From Chryseobacterium caseinilyticum (GTDB lineage: Bacteria; Bacteroidota; Bacteroidia; Flavobacteriales; Weeksellaceae): DNA of 64,000 nt. Position 1 is the stretch's first letter. Each line of letters begins with the position of its first letter. Both the position numbers and the translations under genes were made by a program. Positions 54,499 to 64,000 of the stretch are shown in pieces. The stretch spans positions 1,116,001-1,180,000 of the forward strand of contig NZ_JACYFS010000001.1 in the NCBI RefSeq assembly GCF_014837145.1, written 5' to 3'. The notes under the pieces were generated by a model, which was not told the DNA's origin, made no database searches, and worked only from the letters and a program-made list of their open reading frames with translations.

Positions 54499-55560
54499 TT
54501 ACTTTACGATATTGATTTTTGAACCGTTATCAAGGTTGATCTGTCCGCTGGTAATTACCTGCTCGCCACCATTAAGTCCGCTGATGATCTGTACTTTATC
54601 ACCATACACTTTACCTGTTTTCACAGTGATCATTTTAGCAGTTCCATTCTGAACGATAAAGATCTGTCCTGAACTCACACCATTTGCAAAAGCTTCTGCA
54701 GGAATTGTAAGCATATTTTGGGTTTCGGCACCGTTGTTTGTTTTAAACAGAGCTGTTCCATACATACCTGCTTTCAGATTTCCTCTGTTTGGAACTTCAA
54801 TTTCTACAGGGAAATTAAGAGAAGCATCACTTTTTGGAGCGATAAATGTAATTCTTCCGCTGAAAGTTTCGTCAGGTAAAACATTTACATTAATAGAAAC
54901 TTCCTGACCCAGCTGAATTCTTCCAATCTGGCTTTCATCCACCAAAACTGAAAGTTTTAATGAATTGATATTTACAATTTCAAATAAAGCAGTTCCAGGT
55001 GCAACAACAGCTCCCGGCTCTACCATTTTTTTGTTGATAGTACCGCTGATCCCTGCTCTGATGCTTGTATCATTCACTCTCACGCTTTGAGCTCTTACTG
55101 CAGCCTGCATGTTTTTCAACTGTAATCTTGAATTATCCAGCTGCTGTTTGGTAACACCTCCTGTTTTGAAAGCATTTTCATAACGCTGATTGTCTGCAAT
55201 AGCATTCTGTAAGTTGTTCTGAGCCTGAGTAACGTCTACTTCAATAGCATCTCTTTTAATCGTTGCCAAAACCTGTCCCGCTCCTACTCTGGAACCTTCT
55301 TTTACGAAAACGCTTACCACTCTTCCTGAAATATCTGCAGACTGATTCATCTCCTGTTTCGGGATGAAAGTTCCGTTGGCAGAATAATCTGTATCAATGT
55401 TTGACCTTGTAGCTGTAATGACATTGACGTTGATTTTGTCAACCTGTTTTGCCACTTCTTTTACTTCAGTTTCCTGTTTCTTTTTGTTGTCGGCAATTTT
55501 CCAGGCAGCTAAGCCTACAAGTACAGCAGCGACGATGATATATATTAAAGTTTTTTTCAT
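54499..55560 (-). CDS. RND efflux periplasmic adaptor
   Basis: 353 residues. N-terminal membrane/signal segment (IYIIVAAVLVGLAAWKIA), then hairpin and lipoyl-like domains with GRVVSVFVKEGSRVGAGQVLATI and VVAPGTALFEIVN, and a beta-barrel region with AGMYGTALFKT. It bridges the RND pump and the outer-membrane channel in the periplasm. Located between the pump and channel genes; it is the middle gene of the operon. Confidence 0.95.
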   Translation of the reverse strand: MKKTLIYIIVAAVLVGLAAWKIADNKKKQETEVKEVAKQVDKINVNVITATRSNIDTDYSANGTFIPKQEMNQSADISGRVVSVFVKEGSRVGAGQVLATIKRDAIEVDVTQAQNNLQNAIADNQRYENAFKTGGVTKQQLDNSRLQLKNMQAAVRAQSVRVNDTSIRAGISGTINKKMVEPGAVVAPGTALFEIVNINSLKLSVLVDESQIGRIQLGQEVSINVNVLPDETFSGRITFIAPKSDASLNFPVEIEVPNRGNLKAGMYGTALFKTNNGAETQNMLTIPAEAFANGVSSGQIFIVQNGTAKMITVKTGKVYGDKVQIISGLNGGEQVITSGQINLDNGSKINIVK

Positions 55561-55628
55561 TTTAGTAATGATTATTTTTTAATGTAAATGGAATCTTTTT
55601 TTTTGATAAAAGACTTCACAATAGTTTA

Positions 55629-56981
55629 TTAGGGGTTTTGTAAAGTATTAAGTTCTCCTTTGGCTTTGATTAATTTGATTTCTGCCTGTTTGTAATCCAG
55701 TAAAGCGTTTGCATAGTTTTGTTTTGCCTGAGTTAATGCATTTTCAGTGTCCAAAACTTCTGTAAGTGTTGCCAAACCGTATTGGTAATTGGCCTGCGTG
55801 TCTTTCTGAACTTTCTCGGCAAGACCAACGTTATTCCGCATACTCTCAATGTTGATCAGTGAATTTTCCATATTGGTAATTGCATTTTTATAATCAAGAC
55901 TTAATGAAAGCTGGGTATTTTCAATATCCAGATCTAAATCGTCGATATCGATCTGCGCCTGAGCAATTTTAGATTTAGTAGCACCACCAGTGAAAATCGG
56001 GATGTTGATATTTAAACCAATCGCTGAGAAATCACTCCAGAGTACACCATTCTGCAAACCGTTGGTTAAAGGAAACTTCGCTCCTGTCGCACCCCAACCG
56101 TAGTTGGCAACAAGATTAACCGTTGGATACAGATAAGCTTCTGTTGCTTTTTTATTAAAAACCAAAAGTTCTCTGTTTTTCTGAAGCACTTTTACTTCAG
56201 AACGGCTGTTTAAATCTACATTTGAAGCAAGAAGTTCCGGTCTTGGATCAATTGATTTTTCTTCAAGGGTAATTTCTGTTTCAATTGGAATTCCCATGTA
56301 GAATTTCAATGAATTTTTAGAAAGCTCAACACTATTGATTAAAGTCTGTTTGTTGGAACCGATATTGGTCAGCTGAACATTGGTTCTGTCTAAATCTATC
56401 TGTTTTGCCAAACCGTTATCTACCAAACTTTTGATAACGTTTCTTACTTTTTCGGTATTTGCGTAGCTTTGGTTTACTGTTTCAAGATTTTCTTCCTGCA
56501 CAAAAACCTGATAGTAAGCTGTTGCAACATTTTCAATCAACTGCTCGTTGGTTAACTGAGCATTAAGAATATAAAATTCTCTTGTTGACTTCGCAGCTTT
56601 CAAACCTGTGAAAACTCTCTGGTCAAAAATAGCCTGCTGAACCTGTGCAGTTGAAGTGGTCTGCCAAGGCTGTCCCAGTTTTGCTATGATTCGCTCTCCA
56701 CCAAATTCAAGCAATGATTCCTGAATAACAGGATTGTAGGTAAGACCTGACGTAATGCTGATCTGCGGTAACGCTCCGGCTCTCGCCTCGGCTATCTTAT
56801 ATTCAGCTTTTTTGATCTGCAAAGCTGCTTTTTTGGCTTCTGCTTTATTTTGCAAAGCCTGCTTAATGGCTTCCTGCAAAGATACCTGTTGCTGTGCAAA
56901 GGCAGATGTAGAGCCGAAAATCATAAATGCTGCAGCTATCCCAATTTTTAGCTTTTTTGCAGTTATAAGTTTTCTATTCAT
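55629..56981 (-). CDS. TolC-like outer-membrane efflux channel
   Basis: 450 residues. Signal peptide about residues 1-29 (ending STSAFAQ). The two repeated helical halves of the OEP family are visible (VSLQEAIKQALQNKAEAKKAALQIKKAEYKI near the start; YGLATLTEVLDTENALTQAKQNYANALLDYKQAEIKL near the end). It forms the trimeric outer-membrane duct for the pump. First structural gene after the regulator, 92 bases downstream of tetR. Confidence 0.94.
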   Translation of the reverse strand: MNRKLITAKKLKIGIAAAFMIFGSTSAFAQQQVSLQEAIKQALQNKAEAKKAALQIKKAEYKIAEARAGALPQISITSGLTYNPVIQESLLEFGGERIIAKLGQPWQTTSTAQVQQAIFDQRVFTGLKAAKSTREFYILNAQLTNEQLIENVATAYYQVFVQEENLETVNQSYANTEKVRNVIKSLVDNGLAKQIDLDRTNVQLTNIGSNKQTLINSVELSKNSLKFYMGIPIETEITLEEKSIDPRPELLASNVDLNSRSEVKVLQKNRELLVFNKKATEAYLYPTVNLVANYGWGATGAKFPLTNGLQNGVLWSDFSAIGLNINIPIFTGGATKSKIAQAQIDIDDLDLDIENTQLSLSLDYKNAITNMENSLINIESMRNNVGLAEKVQKDTQANYQYGLATLTEVLDTENALTQAKQNYANALLDYKQAEIKLIKAKGELNTLQNP

Positions 56982-57073
56982 AATTTATTACTTCGTTTAT
57001 TTTTTGTTTTCTTTGTTAAAATCTTTATTCCTAAAGGACGGGTGAAATTTTAAAATACTTTAATCTTTTTTAA

Positions 57074-57667
57074 TTATTTCTTAAATAGGATATTCAGAAT
57101 GATGTCTTTCCGGTCCGCAATCAAAAGATCGAATTCTTTTTCGTCGAGCATCATATTTTCCAGAAACAACGGGCGCACCGCACTTGGAAATATGAGAAGT
57201 GAAATCATATTGAGTACAAACTGTACCGGTGCCATTTTTTCAATATTTCCCAATTCCATTTCTGCTTCAATTTCGCTGTACATCTTTTTTAAATCTTTCT
57301 CTTCTACATCTCTTTTATGACAGCTTCCTTTGTTAATTTGAGAAACGATATAGGTTTCCAGATAAGGATATTTCAGGCTTGTCTGAAGGCTTCCGTCGAT
57401 GAAATTGGCAATCTTCTCTTTGAAGGGAAGGTCTGAATTCATAATTAACTCAGATTTTTCTTTTTCAACTTTATGCGCTTCATCAAAAATAATCTGGATC
57501 AGATTATCTCTCGATCTGAAATAGTAGTTGATTAAGGTTCTGTTGACACCCGCCTCATCCGCAATCTCCTGTGTAGTTGCGTTAAATTTCCCCTGCACGA
57601 AGAATAAATTCTTAGCAGTATCCTTGATTAATTCCTGGGTTTGGTCTTTCTTTTCTTGTTTTGACAT
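57074..57667 (-). CDS. TetR family repressor of the efflux operon
   Basis: 197 residues. The N-terminal helix-turn-helix is TTQEIADEAGVNRTLINYYFRSRDNLI; the C-terminal half is a variable ligand-binding domain with no recognised ligand. It is the first gene of the operon tetR-tolC-adaptor-pump. Two matching TTGTTAAACAA sites flank its promoter (57670-57680 and 57720-57730), consistent with self-repression and repression of the operon. Confidence 0.93.
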   Translation of the reverse strand: MSKQEKKDQTQELIKDTAKNLFFVQGKFNATTQEIADEAGVNRTLINYYFRSRDNLIQIIFDEAHKVEKEKSELIMNSDLPFKEKIANFIDGSLQTSLKYPYLETYIVSQINKGSCHKRDVEEKDLKKMYSEIEAEMELGNIEKMAPVQFVLNMISLLIFPSAVRPLFLENMMLDEKEFDLLIADRKDIILNILFKK

Positions 57668-57669
57668 TT

Positions 57670-57680
57670 TTGTTAAACAA
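57670..57680. promoter_or_regulatory. operator site 1 for TetR
   Basis: TTGTTAAACAA, an 11-base palindrome, lying at the predicted transcription start just before the tetR ATG. Confidence 0.6.
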
Positions 57681-57687
57681 TTTTGTG

Positions 57688-57718
57688 CAAATATATATCA
57701 ATCATTTGTTTTGACAAA
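57688..57718 (-). promoter_or_regulatory. tetR promoter
   Basis: On the minus strand TTTG (57718 to 57715), 19 bases, then TATATTTG (57695 to 57688): a perfect fit to the Bacteroidota -33/-7 consensus. Confidence 0.7.
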
Positions 57719-57719
57719 A

Positions 57720-57730
57720 TTGTTAAACAA
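57720..57730. promoter_or_regulatory. operator site 2 for TetR
   Basis: Second exact copy of TTGTTAAACAA, 50 bases from the first, directly upstream of the -33 element. Confidence 0.6.
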
Positions 57731-57813
57731 AATGATTAATATGATAATAATCATTTAACGCAGCAGAATCACGTATTAATGATTTATTAATTTCTTTATA
57801 GCCTTTGTTTAAT

Positions 57814-57821
57814 TATATTTG
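57814..57821 (+). promoter_or_regulatory. candidate -7 box for the gene at 57836
   Basis: TATATTTG fits TAnnTTTG, 15 bases before the start codon. No clear -33 element is seen. Confidence 0.4.
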
Positions 57822-57835
57822 CGAAAAACTATTTT

Positions 57836-58888
57836 ATGATGAAGAAAATATTGTTTTTGCTGTTCTTTTGCATATCCATTTTACATTATTCACAGATAGA
57901 CTCTAAACTTTTATATGGCGATTGGATTGTTACAAACAAAGAAATGAGTGATGGCAGTAGATATTTTTCACAAATGCCTACATCGAATCCTCATACAATT
58001 TATTATTTTAAAAAAGCAGGGTATTTTACTAAAGAATTTATCACTGATCCTGAATCGTTTATTAATTTTTCTTTAAAAATAAAGGACAGCGTAATCATTT
58101 CAGATAATATTAAACATTACAAAATTGAGAAACTTACCCAAAATGAGCTTATCCTGCTCGATGTGAATGATAGAAAATTGGAAAAGACTTACGGAAGATA
58201 TTATCTAACTAGATACGAAACTGCAAGAAAAAATGATTTAGAAAAATTTGCCGATCAGGATATTTTAAGTTCTACACCTGCCTTATCTCCATATCCTAAA
58301 TATGGAATATTCGCAGATGAATTCAAAAATGATAACGATCAACCATTTAAAACCAAAGGTTATTTGATTTTTGATCTTGAAAAGCAGTACATACAGACTA
58401 TTTTAACAGATATTACTGATATTTCTACAGTATCACAAAATAAACTGAAAGAGATTTTCAGATACTCCTACAAAAAATGGAATTTTTCTAAAGTAAATCA
58501 TTTAAAACACATCAGAATGCCATTTGTCGCAATAGGTTACAAAATTCAAATTCAGAATAATACACATTCGAATATTTCTGTTGGATACAACATTTCAGAA
58601 TATGATCAGATTACCCTTCCGATGGACACAAACAAAATTTCTGATGCAGAAAGATACAATAGTCTTGCATTAAAGTGTTTTGAAAATAAGGACTATAGTT
58701 GTTCAGTTGAAAATTTTAAAAAATCTTTCCTTCAAAACAAATATAACCTTGATGCCCATTATAATTACGCAGCTATCAATCTTGCACTAGGAAAAAAAGA
58801 CCTCGCCTGCCAAAAATGGAAAGAACTCATAGGATATGGGCAAAAAGAAGCAGAAAAGGAATTTCTAAAAAATGATTGTAAAAACTAA
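57836..58888 (+). CDS. exported protein with C-terminal TPR repeats
   Basis: 350 residues. Signal peptide about residues 1-20 (ending LHYSQ). The N-terminal two-thirds have no recognised domain and are rich in Lys and Phe. The C-terminal 80 residues contain two TPR-like repeats (AERYNSLALKCFENKDYSCSVENFKKSF and NAYNYAAINLALGKKDLACQKWKELI). The stop overlaps the likely leader of the next gene. A protein-protein interaction role at the envelope is plausible. Confidence 0.68.
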   Translation: MMKKILFLLFFCISILHYSQIDSKLLYGDWIVTNKEMSDGSRYFSQMPTSNPHTIYYFKKAGYFTKEFITDPESFINFSLKIKDSVIISDNIKHYKIEKLTQNELILLDVNDRKLEKTYGRYYLTRYETARKNDLEKFADQDILSSTPALSPYPKYGIFADEFKNDNDQPFKTKGYLIFDLEKQYIQTILTDITDISTVSQNKLKEIFRYSYKKWNFSKVNHLKHIRMPFVAIGYKIQIQNNTHSNISVGYNISEYDQITLPMDTNKISDAERYNSLALKCFENKDYSCSVENFKKSFLQNKYNLDAHYNYAAINLALGKKDLACQKWKELIGYGQKEAEKEFLKNDCKN

Positions 58889-58898
58889 AAACAATAAG

Positions 58899-61800
58899 AT
58901 GAAAAAAATTTTATACCTCTTAGCCCTGCTAAACATTACTTTTTTGTTTGCGCAGAAAAATTTTCAAAATAATTCTGAATATCATTTTTATGAAAATAAA
59001 GGTCAGATTGTTGATCAGGACGGAAAACCGAATAATGCTGTAAAATATTTATTTCATTCGAATGGATTGAATGTTCAGCTGCGAAAAGGAGGTTTTTCGT
59101 ATGATGTTTACGAGGTAAAAAAGACACCAAACCCTCATTTTCGAAAAGCACAAAAAAATGATCTTCCGCAGAAGCCTGATTTTAATCTTGATGAATTTAA
59201 CTATGAAAATCTCTATCACAGGATCGATATTGAGCTTATCGATTCAAATCCAGACGCAAAAATTGTAGCAGAAAACAAATCAAAAGACTACGATAATTAT
59301 TTTAATATCAGCCACAATCCTAAAGGTGTGACCAATGTTCACAAATATCAGAAGGTAATCTATAAAAATATTTACAGAAATGTAGATTTGGTATTCTTTA
59401 AACCTAAAGACACGTTGAAACCTATTGAATACAACTTTATCATTCATCCCGGAGGAAAAGTGTCTGACATCAGGATGAAATTTAATGGTGCTCAAACAAA
59501 GATTTTAGACAATAAATTAGACATGGATCTGCGTTTTGGAAAGATGCAGGAAAATATTCCACAAAGCTGGATTGCAGGAAACAAAAGAGAAAATATTAAT
59601 GTTTCATTTAAAGATTTAGGTGATCAGACTTTTGGTTTTCATTCACCTGTGAATACATCAGAAAAAACAATTATTATCGACCCTGTTCCGACAAGAATTT
59701 GGGGAAGCTATATTGCAGGTTCTGGTGAAGAATATGCAAAAGCAAAAACTGACTCGCAGAATACCCTCTACCTTTTTGGAGGAACCACAAGCAATACAAA
59801 CTTTGCTACCTCCGGAACTCATCAGCAAAATGTAGTAGGAAGCTTTGACGCATTTGTAATGAAAGTAACTCCAAACGGTCAAAAAATTTGGGGTACATAT
59901 TATGGATTCAATCAGGATGATTTTTTAGTGATGTAGATTTTGACGAAAACTTTAATCTTTTTGCCGGAGGAACAGTTCAAAGAGGTATGAATAATGATGA
60001 TATCGTTATCGCTAAATTTAATAATAATGGTGGATTTATATTTGACAAAGAGTTTGCATCTACAAGAAATGAAGCCCTATACAGTCTTTCTTATAATCAA
60101 AACCATGTTTATTTTACTGGAAGTTCTTTTAGTTCTGATTTTCCAACTATAAATGCAATGCAACCAACAAAAGCGACGCCAGTAGGATTGACAGATGGAA
60201 TTATTGGTTCGATCAATGCAACAGGTGGAACTGTTGACTGGGCAACTTATTTTGGGCAAGTAGATGGTGCCACAGGTTTCTATCAAATTATGTCTTCTTC
60301 TGATGCTCTCGAAATGATCGGAGCTACTCAGTCTTCAACTATACCCATGATAAATGCTTTTCAACCGATAAAAGCCGGAATCGTAGATGGTATCTATTTA
60401 AGATTTTCAAAAAGTGGAAATAATATTATCAGATCTAGTTATTTTGGAAATGTAGGCCAGGATATTATAAGAAAAGGTGCTATCGTTAATAACATCCTTA
60501 TTCTTCCAGGAAAATATTCCACTCCTGCATTTCCGTTAGGACAGGCTGGAGTCTGGAGAGTAAACTTATCTGATGATACTATTGTAAAAAATTACTTCCC
60601 CTTACAGGATGATTATCAATTGACAGGACATCCGGACACACTCGGAAATGTGTTTTTTACAGGTATGGGATCAACCTCTCAACCTGACATTTCCACTCCT
60701 GGTGCTTATTTAGGGCTGCCATATGCATTTAATGATATTTTTTTAGTAAAATATAATCAGAATGATATTAAAGAATGGGGAACTTATTACACCGGAAATG
60801 GTTCTACTCAACTAGCAGACATGACGAAAGACAGCAATAATGCTATTTACCTGACAGGAATGTCCAGTGGAAATACGACAGGTATTGCGACTCCAGGTAC
60901 TTTTCAGCAACAGAGTGGAGGATCTGGAAGTAATGACTTTTTCGTTGCTAAATTTCAAGACTGCACTTCAACTGGAATTGTATCTTCAAATTCCCCAATC
61001 TGCACTAACTCGACTCTAAACCTTACAGCCTCCGGCGGTACCACCTACAGTTGGACAGGTCCAAATGGATTTACCTCAAACTTACAAAACCCTACAATAC
61101 CAAATGCGTCCTCTGCAAACGCAGGAGTTTACACTTGTGCAATTTCAGGTTCGGGATCTTGTGACGGTAGTTTCACAGTCAACGTCGTTATTGGAGACAA
61201 TCTTGCTCCCGTTCCTAATCAGGCAACATTACCTACGGTGACAGGAGATTGCAACATGACGATTTCCAGTTTCCCGACAGCTACAGACAACTGCGCAGGA
61301 ACAATTACAGCAACCACAACAGATCCTTTGTCTTATTATACGCCGGGAACTTACACTATTCACTGGTCATACAACGACGGAAACGGGAATATTTCCACTC
61401 AAAATCAAAATGTAACTGTCAGTTTGCCCACAGCTCCAACCACTTCAAGTAACCAGCAGATTTTTTGTGCAAGCGAACAGCCAACTTTGTCAGACGTGCA
61501 AATCAGCGGACAAAATGTTGTCTGGACAGATGTAACAGGAACTGTAATTTTCGCAAACGATCCACCTCTCGTCAATGGAGAAACCTATTATGCGTACTCT
61601 ACTGTTAACGGTTGCCAAAGTAACACAATTTCGATTCAGGTTACCGTAAACAACACACCTCTTCCTACTGCAAATACAAATCAGGATTTCTGTGCTTCCG
61701 CAAATCCAACACTGGCAAATCTTATCGTCAACGGAACAGCTTTAATTTTTTATGATGCTGCAGGAAACGTTTTACCTCTTACTACTCCACTCATCAATGG

Positions 61801-62818
61801 TCAGATTTATTATGTAACTCAGACGCTCAATGCCTGTAAATCAGATAAGCTTGCGATTACAGTTACGCTCTCTCAGAATAATGTTCCTGCAACCAATTAC
61901 AGAGAGACCTTATGCAACGTTACGACTGCGATGATGATGACGGTCAATCTCAATTCGTACCAATCTAATATGATTGCGAATCCTGCGAACTACATCTTTA
62001 CCTACTATGATCAGGCCGGAAACATAATCAATAACGCAACCAGCTATATTTTAAACTTAGGTTCAAATCTAATCAACGTTAAAGTAGCAACAGCCGATGG
62101 TTGTTTTAAAAATGTAATTCTTGAATTGGTTTTAAATCCTAAACCTTCCGTCACGCTTCCCGAAGATTTTCATTTCTGCGAGGGAAAATCTGTCGTACTT
62201 GACGCAGGAAGTGGTTTTGTAACCTACCTGTGGAATACCGGAGCAACTACTCAAACCATTACTGTTTCTACTGCGGGAACTTACTCTGTGAAAGTAACCA
62301 ACAGTTTTGGATGTGAAAATACCGACAGCATTGTGTTGAGTTATTCCACTCTTGCACAGATTACAGCTGTAAATATTACAGGCAATACTGCGGCGGTGAT
62401 AGTTTCTCCGTCAGGAATTTATGAATATTCTCTAGACAATGCTTCATGGCAGGATTCCAATATTTTCACACAACTGGAAATGGGTGAATATACAGTATAT
62501 GTAAGAACGAAAGACGGCTGTTTTATCGGACAGAAACCTTTTTCCATTTTTAATATTCCGAATGCGATCAGCCCCAATGGCGATAATGTGAATGACAGTT
62601 GGAAAATTGCAGGACTTCAAAATTATAAAGGCTCAGAAGTAAGCGTTTACGACAGAAAAGGAGCCCTGGTTTTCAGACAGATTGTCAATAAAACACCTTT
62701 GGAGTGGAATGGAAAGATCAATGGAGCACCGGTTCCTACAGGAAATTACTGGTACACAATTAAAGTTTCAGACGGCAGAAATTACAGCGGATGGCTTTTG
62801 ATTAAAAACAGAAATTAA
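58899..62818 (+). pseudogene. large T9SS cargo protein (DUF7948/SBBP), split by one-base frameshift
   Basis: The gene starts at ATG 58899 with a signal peptide (to about residue 19, LFAQ) and runs in one frame to a stop at 59934-59936. The following sequence continues the same protein in the next frame through to 62818. Joining them needs one extra base in the T run at 59921-59926; the whole would be about 1306 residues. Order: DUF7948-like region, SBBP-type repeats (WGTYYGFNQDD; WATYFGQVDGA; WGTYYTGNGS), a PKD/HYR-like region, Ig-like repeats, and a C-terminal type B sorting domain (SPNGDNVNDSWKI, GNYWYTIKVSDGR). The last feature targets it to the cell surface through the type IX secretion system. 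Whether the shift is real, a phase-variable site or a sequencing error cannot be told here. Confidence 0.8.
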
Positions 62819-62833
62819 TTTTAAATTCAAAAC

Positions 62834-62870
62834 AAAACGGGCGGTTTCTTAAATGAAACCGCCCGTTTTT
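62834..62870. terminator. bidirectional terminator
   Basis: AAAACGGGCGGTTTC (62834-62848) pairs perfectly with GAAACCGCCCGTTTT (62855-62869), flanked by A and T runs. It serves the T9SS cargo gene and the convergent CvfB-like gene. Confidence 0.9.
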
Positions 62871-62886
62871 ATTTTATAAATATTAT

Positions 62887-63711
62887 TTAAACCAACCTTA
62901 TTTTATCTTCCATAATATCCACGATTTTATCTTTATACAAACCGCCAAGCGCTTTTTTAAAGTTCTTTTTGCTCATCTGTAATTCGTCTTTAATTTCTTC
63001 AGGTGTGGACTTGTCTGAAAGGTGAAGCAGACCGAAATTTTCTTCAAGCTTATCTAAAATTTTCTGCTTAAACTCATCAATATTTTCAAAACCCTGAGGT
63101 TGCAGTGAAATATCGATTTTCCCGTCTTCCCGGATTTCTTTAATGAAACCGCTCTCCTCAGATAAAGGATATAATTTTTTGAAAACATCAGAGGCATAAA
63201 TCAGCCCGATATATTTTTTATTGATGACAACGTTCCAGCCAAGTTCGCTTTCATTCATCATAATTAAATCTACCTTATCTCCTTTTTGAAAAGGCAAATT
63301 TTCATACTGAGGATTTCTTTTAAATTTTGTGGTTCCGGTAATTAAATCCAGATCTTCATCTACATAAAGATTCACAAGATATCTCTTTCCTTCAAGAATT
63401 TTAGTTTTCTGCTGCTTGTAGGGAATGAAAAGATCTTTGATGATTCCCCAATCCATAAATGCACCTGTCGGAAGACTTTCAACACAACTCATCACGGCAA
63501 ATTCGCCCACTTCAGCCAATGGAATTTCTGTTGTTGCTTTCAGTTTGTTATCATCCTGAAAAACAAAAACCTCAATTTCGTCGCCCACTTCTTTTTCTTC
63601 TCGGATAAAAACTTTAGACAGGAAAGCGGTTTTCCCGGATTCTGATTCAAGCATCCATCCTGAAGTATTTTTTTCTGAAATTTTTAAAGTCTGGGTTTTT
63701 CCGAGTTGCAT
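62887..63711 (-). CDS. CvfB-like S1-domain RNA-binding protein
   Basis: 274 residues. Three S1/OB-like domains in a row: N-terminal (1-65), middle with MDWGIIKDLFIPYKQQK, and third with GLIYASDVFKKLYPLSEESGFIKEIREDGKIDISLQP, then a C-terminal winged-helix domain (STPEEIKDELQMSKKNFKKALGGLYK). This is the CvfB/YitL architecture. The protein binds RNA and, in Gram-positive relatives, influences virulence and stress genes. It is monocistronic as far as the window shows. Confidence 0.88.
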   Translation of the reverse strand: MQLGKTQTLKISEKNTSGWMLESESGKTAFLSKVFIREEKEVGDEIEVFVFQDDNKLKATTEIPLAEVGEFAVMSCVESLPTGAFMDWGIIKDLFIPYKQQKTKILEGKRYLVNLYVDEDLDLITGTTKFKRNPQYENLPFQKGDKVDLIMMNESELGWNVVINKKYIGLIYASDVFKKLYPLSEESGFIKEIREDGKIDISLQPQGFENIDEFKQKILDKLEENFGLLHLSDKSTPEEIKDELQMSKKNFKKALGGLYKDKIVDIMEDKIRLV

Positions 63712-63766
63712 TTAAGATAAATTTAGTTGGCAAAGGTAAGGAAAATAAGTTGGAGATTTTTTGGGT

Positions 63767-63827
63767 TGGAGGGTTGGAGGATTTAGAGTTGGAGCGTCTG
63801 AGGGTTGGAGAGTTGGAGAGTTGGGGG
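63767..63827. repeat. tandem GTTGGAG-type low-complexity repeat
   Basis: Repeated units of about 7-8 bases, gttggag or gttggagg, interrupted by ttagag and cgtctgag. Non-coding; common as intergenic simple repeats in this kind of genome. Confidence 0.6.
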
Positions 63828-63851
63828 GTATATGGTAAATTGATTTTAAAT

Positions 63852-64000
63852 TTAATCCTTATAATTTTTTAAATGATTAATCAAATTTTTAGATTCTTTT
63901 AAATAATCTGTTTTTTCATCATCAAATTTCCCGACGCTTTTAATTAGTTGATCTTTCATATAATAATATCTTGATTCAGACAATAGTTGAGGTTGTTTCA
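63852..64000 (-). CDS. C-terminal end of an unrecognised protein (cut by window edge)
   Basis: An open frame on the minus strand enters from the window edge and ends at the stop at 63852-63854. It encodes 48 residues rich in Lys and Tyr (YYYMKDQLIKSVGKFDDEKT, ending INHLKNYKD). The sequence is mostly helix by pattern, but no family is recognised. The true start lies outside the window. Confidence 0.5.
   Translation of the reverse strand, partial: KQPQLLSESRYYYMKDQLIKSVGKFDDEKTDYLKESKNLINHLKNYKD

Noticed and set aside
1..64000. CRISPR array, tRNA, rRNA or transposase genes
   Set aside because: I looked for regularly spaced repeats, cloverleaf sequences and DDE motifs and found none.

Overview
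The window is AT-rich, densely coded DNA from a member of the Bacteroidota. It is most likely a flavobacterium of the Chryseobacterium/Weeksellaceae type. Four things point there: a type IX secretion (type B) sorting domain, promoters of the Bacteroidota form (TTG or TTTG, about 19 bases, then TAnnTTTG), RHS core remnants of the kind common in Chryseobacterium, and the general gene repertoire. The assignment to genus is inference.

Layout. 1-2337 (minus strand) holds the glycogen genes glgB and the start of glgA. 2633-11509 (plus strand) is a run of amide-ligase and hydrolase genes: a CBM48-like esterase, an M17 aminopeptidase, two ATP-grasp proteins, a second alpha/beta hydrolase, a YbdK-type carboxylate-amine ligase, a class I glutamine amidotransferase-like protein and a third ATP-grasp-like protein. 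It meets cyanophycin synthetase (cphA, minus) at a two-way terminator. Cyanophycinase (cphB) diverges from cphA, followed by a small nuclease-like gene and an isoaspartyl peptidase. Together, 2633-16726 looks like a system that makes, trims and degrades an amide-linked amino-acid compound or polymer. 18313-24877 is a very tight seven-gene Ter stress operon (two TerD, three TerY-like von Willebrand A proteins, a PP2C phosphatase and a protein kinase with a zinc ribbon), and a divergent TerD homologue follows at 25289.

26425-28740 carries hisS, an HRDC protein and a short SSB. 28979-32328 is an accessory stretch of unrecognised exported proteins and lipoproteins with related intergenic sequences. 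32441-39044 is a mixed housekeeping region including a TPP-riboswitch-controlled pnuT. At 39053-40373 an Lrp regulator gene has a decayed duplicate of its 3' end, and a SUFU-type gene sits between the two copies. A cobalamin riboswitch precedes metE (41075). Next comes a decayed RHS gene with a lipoprotein gene overlapping its end by ATGA (43524-45060). Then come four oxidoreductases with a divergent HxlR regulator (45430-49787), a small zinc protein, a J-domain/KTSC protein, and a TetR-controlled RND efflux operon (51303-57667).

The right end holds an exported TPR protein, a large T9SS cargo protein split by a one-base frameshift in a T run (58899-62818), a CvfB-like RNA-binding protein, and the C-terminal end of an unrecognised protein at the window edge. 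Clear regulatory sites include two riboswitches, paired TTGTTAAACAA operators around the tetR promoter, an 11-base inverted repeat between hxlR and the ene-reductase gene, several intrinsic terminators and one candidate small RNA. I saw no tRNA, rRNA, CRISPR array or intact transposase.
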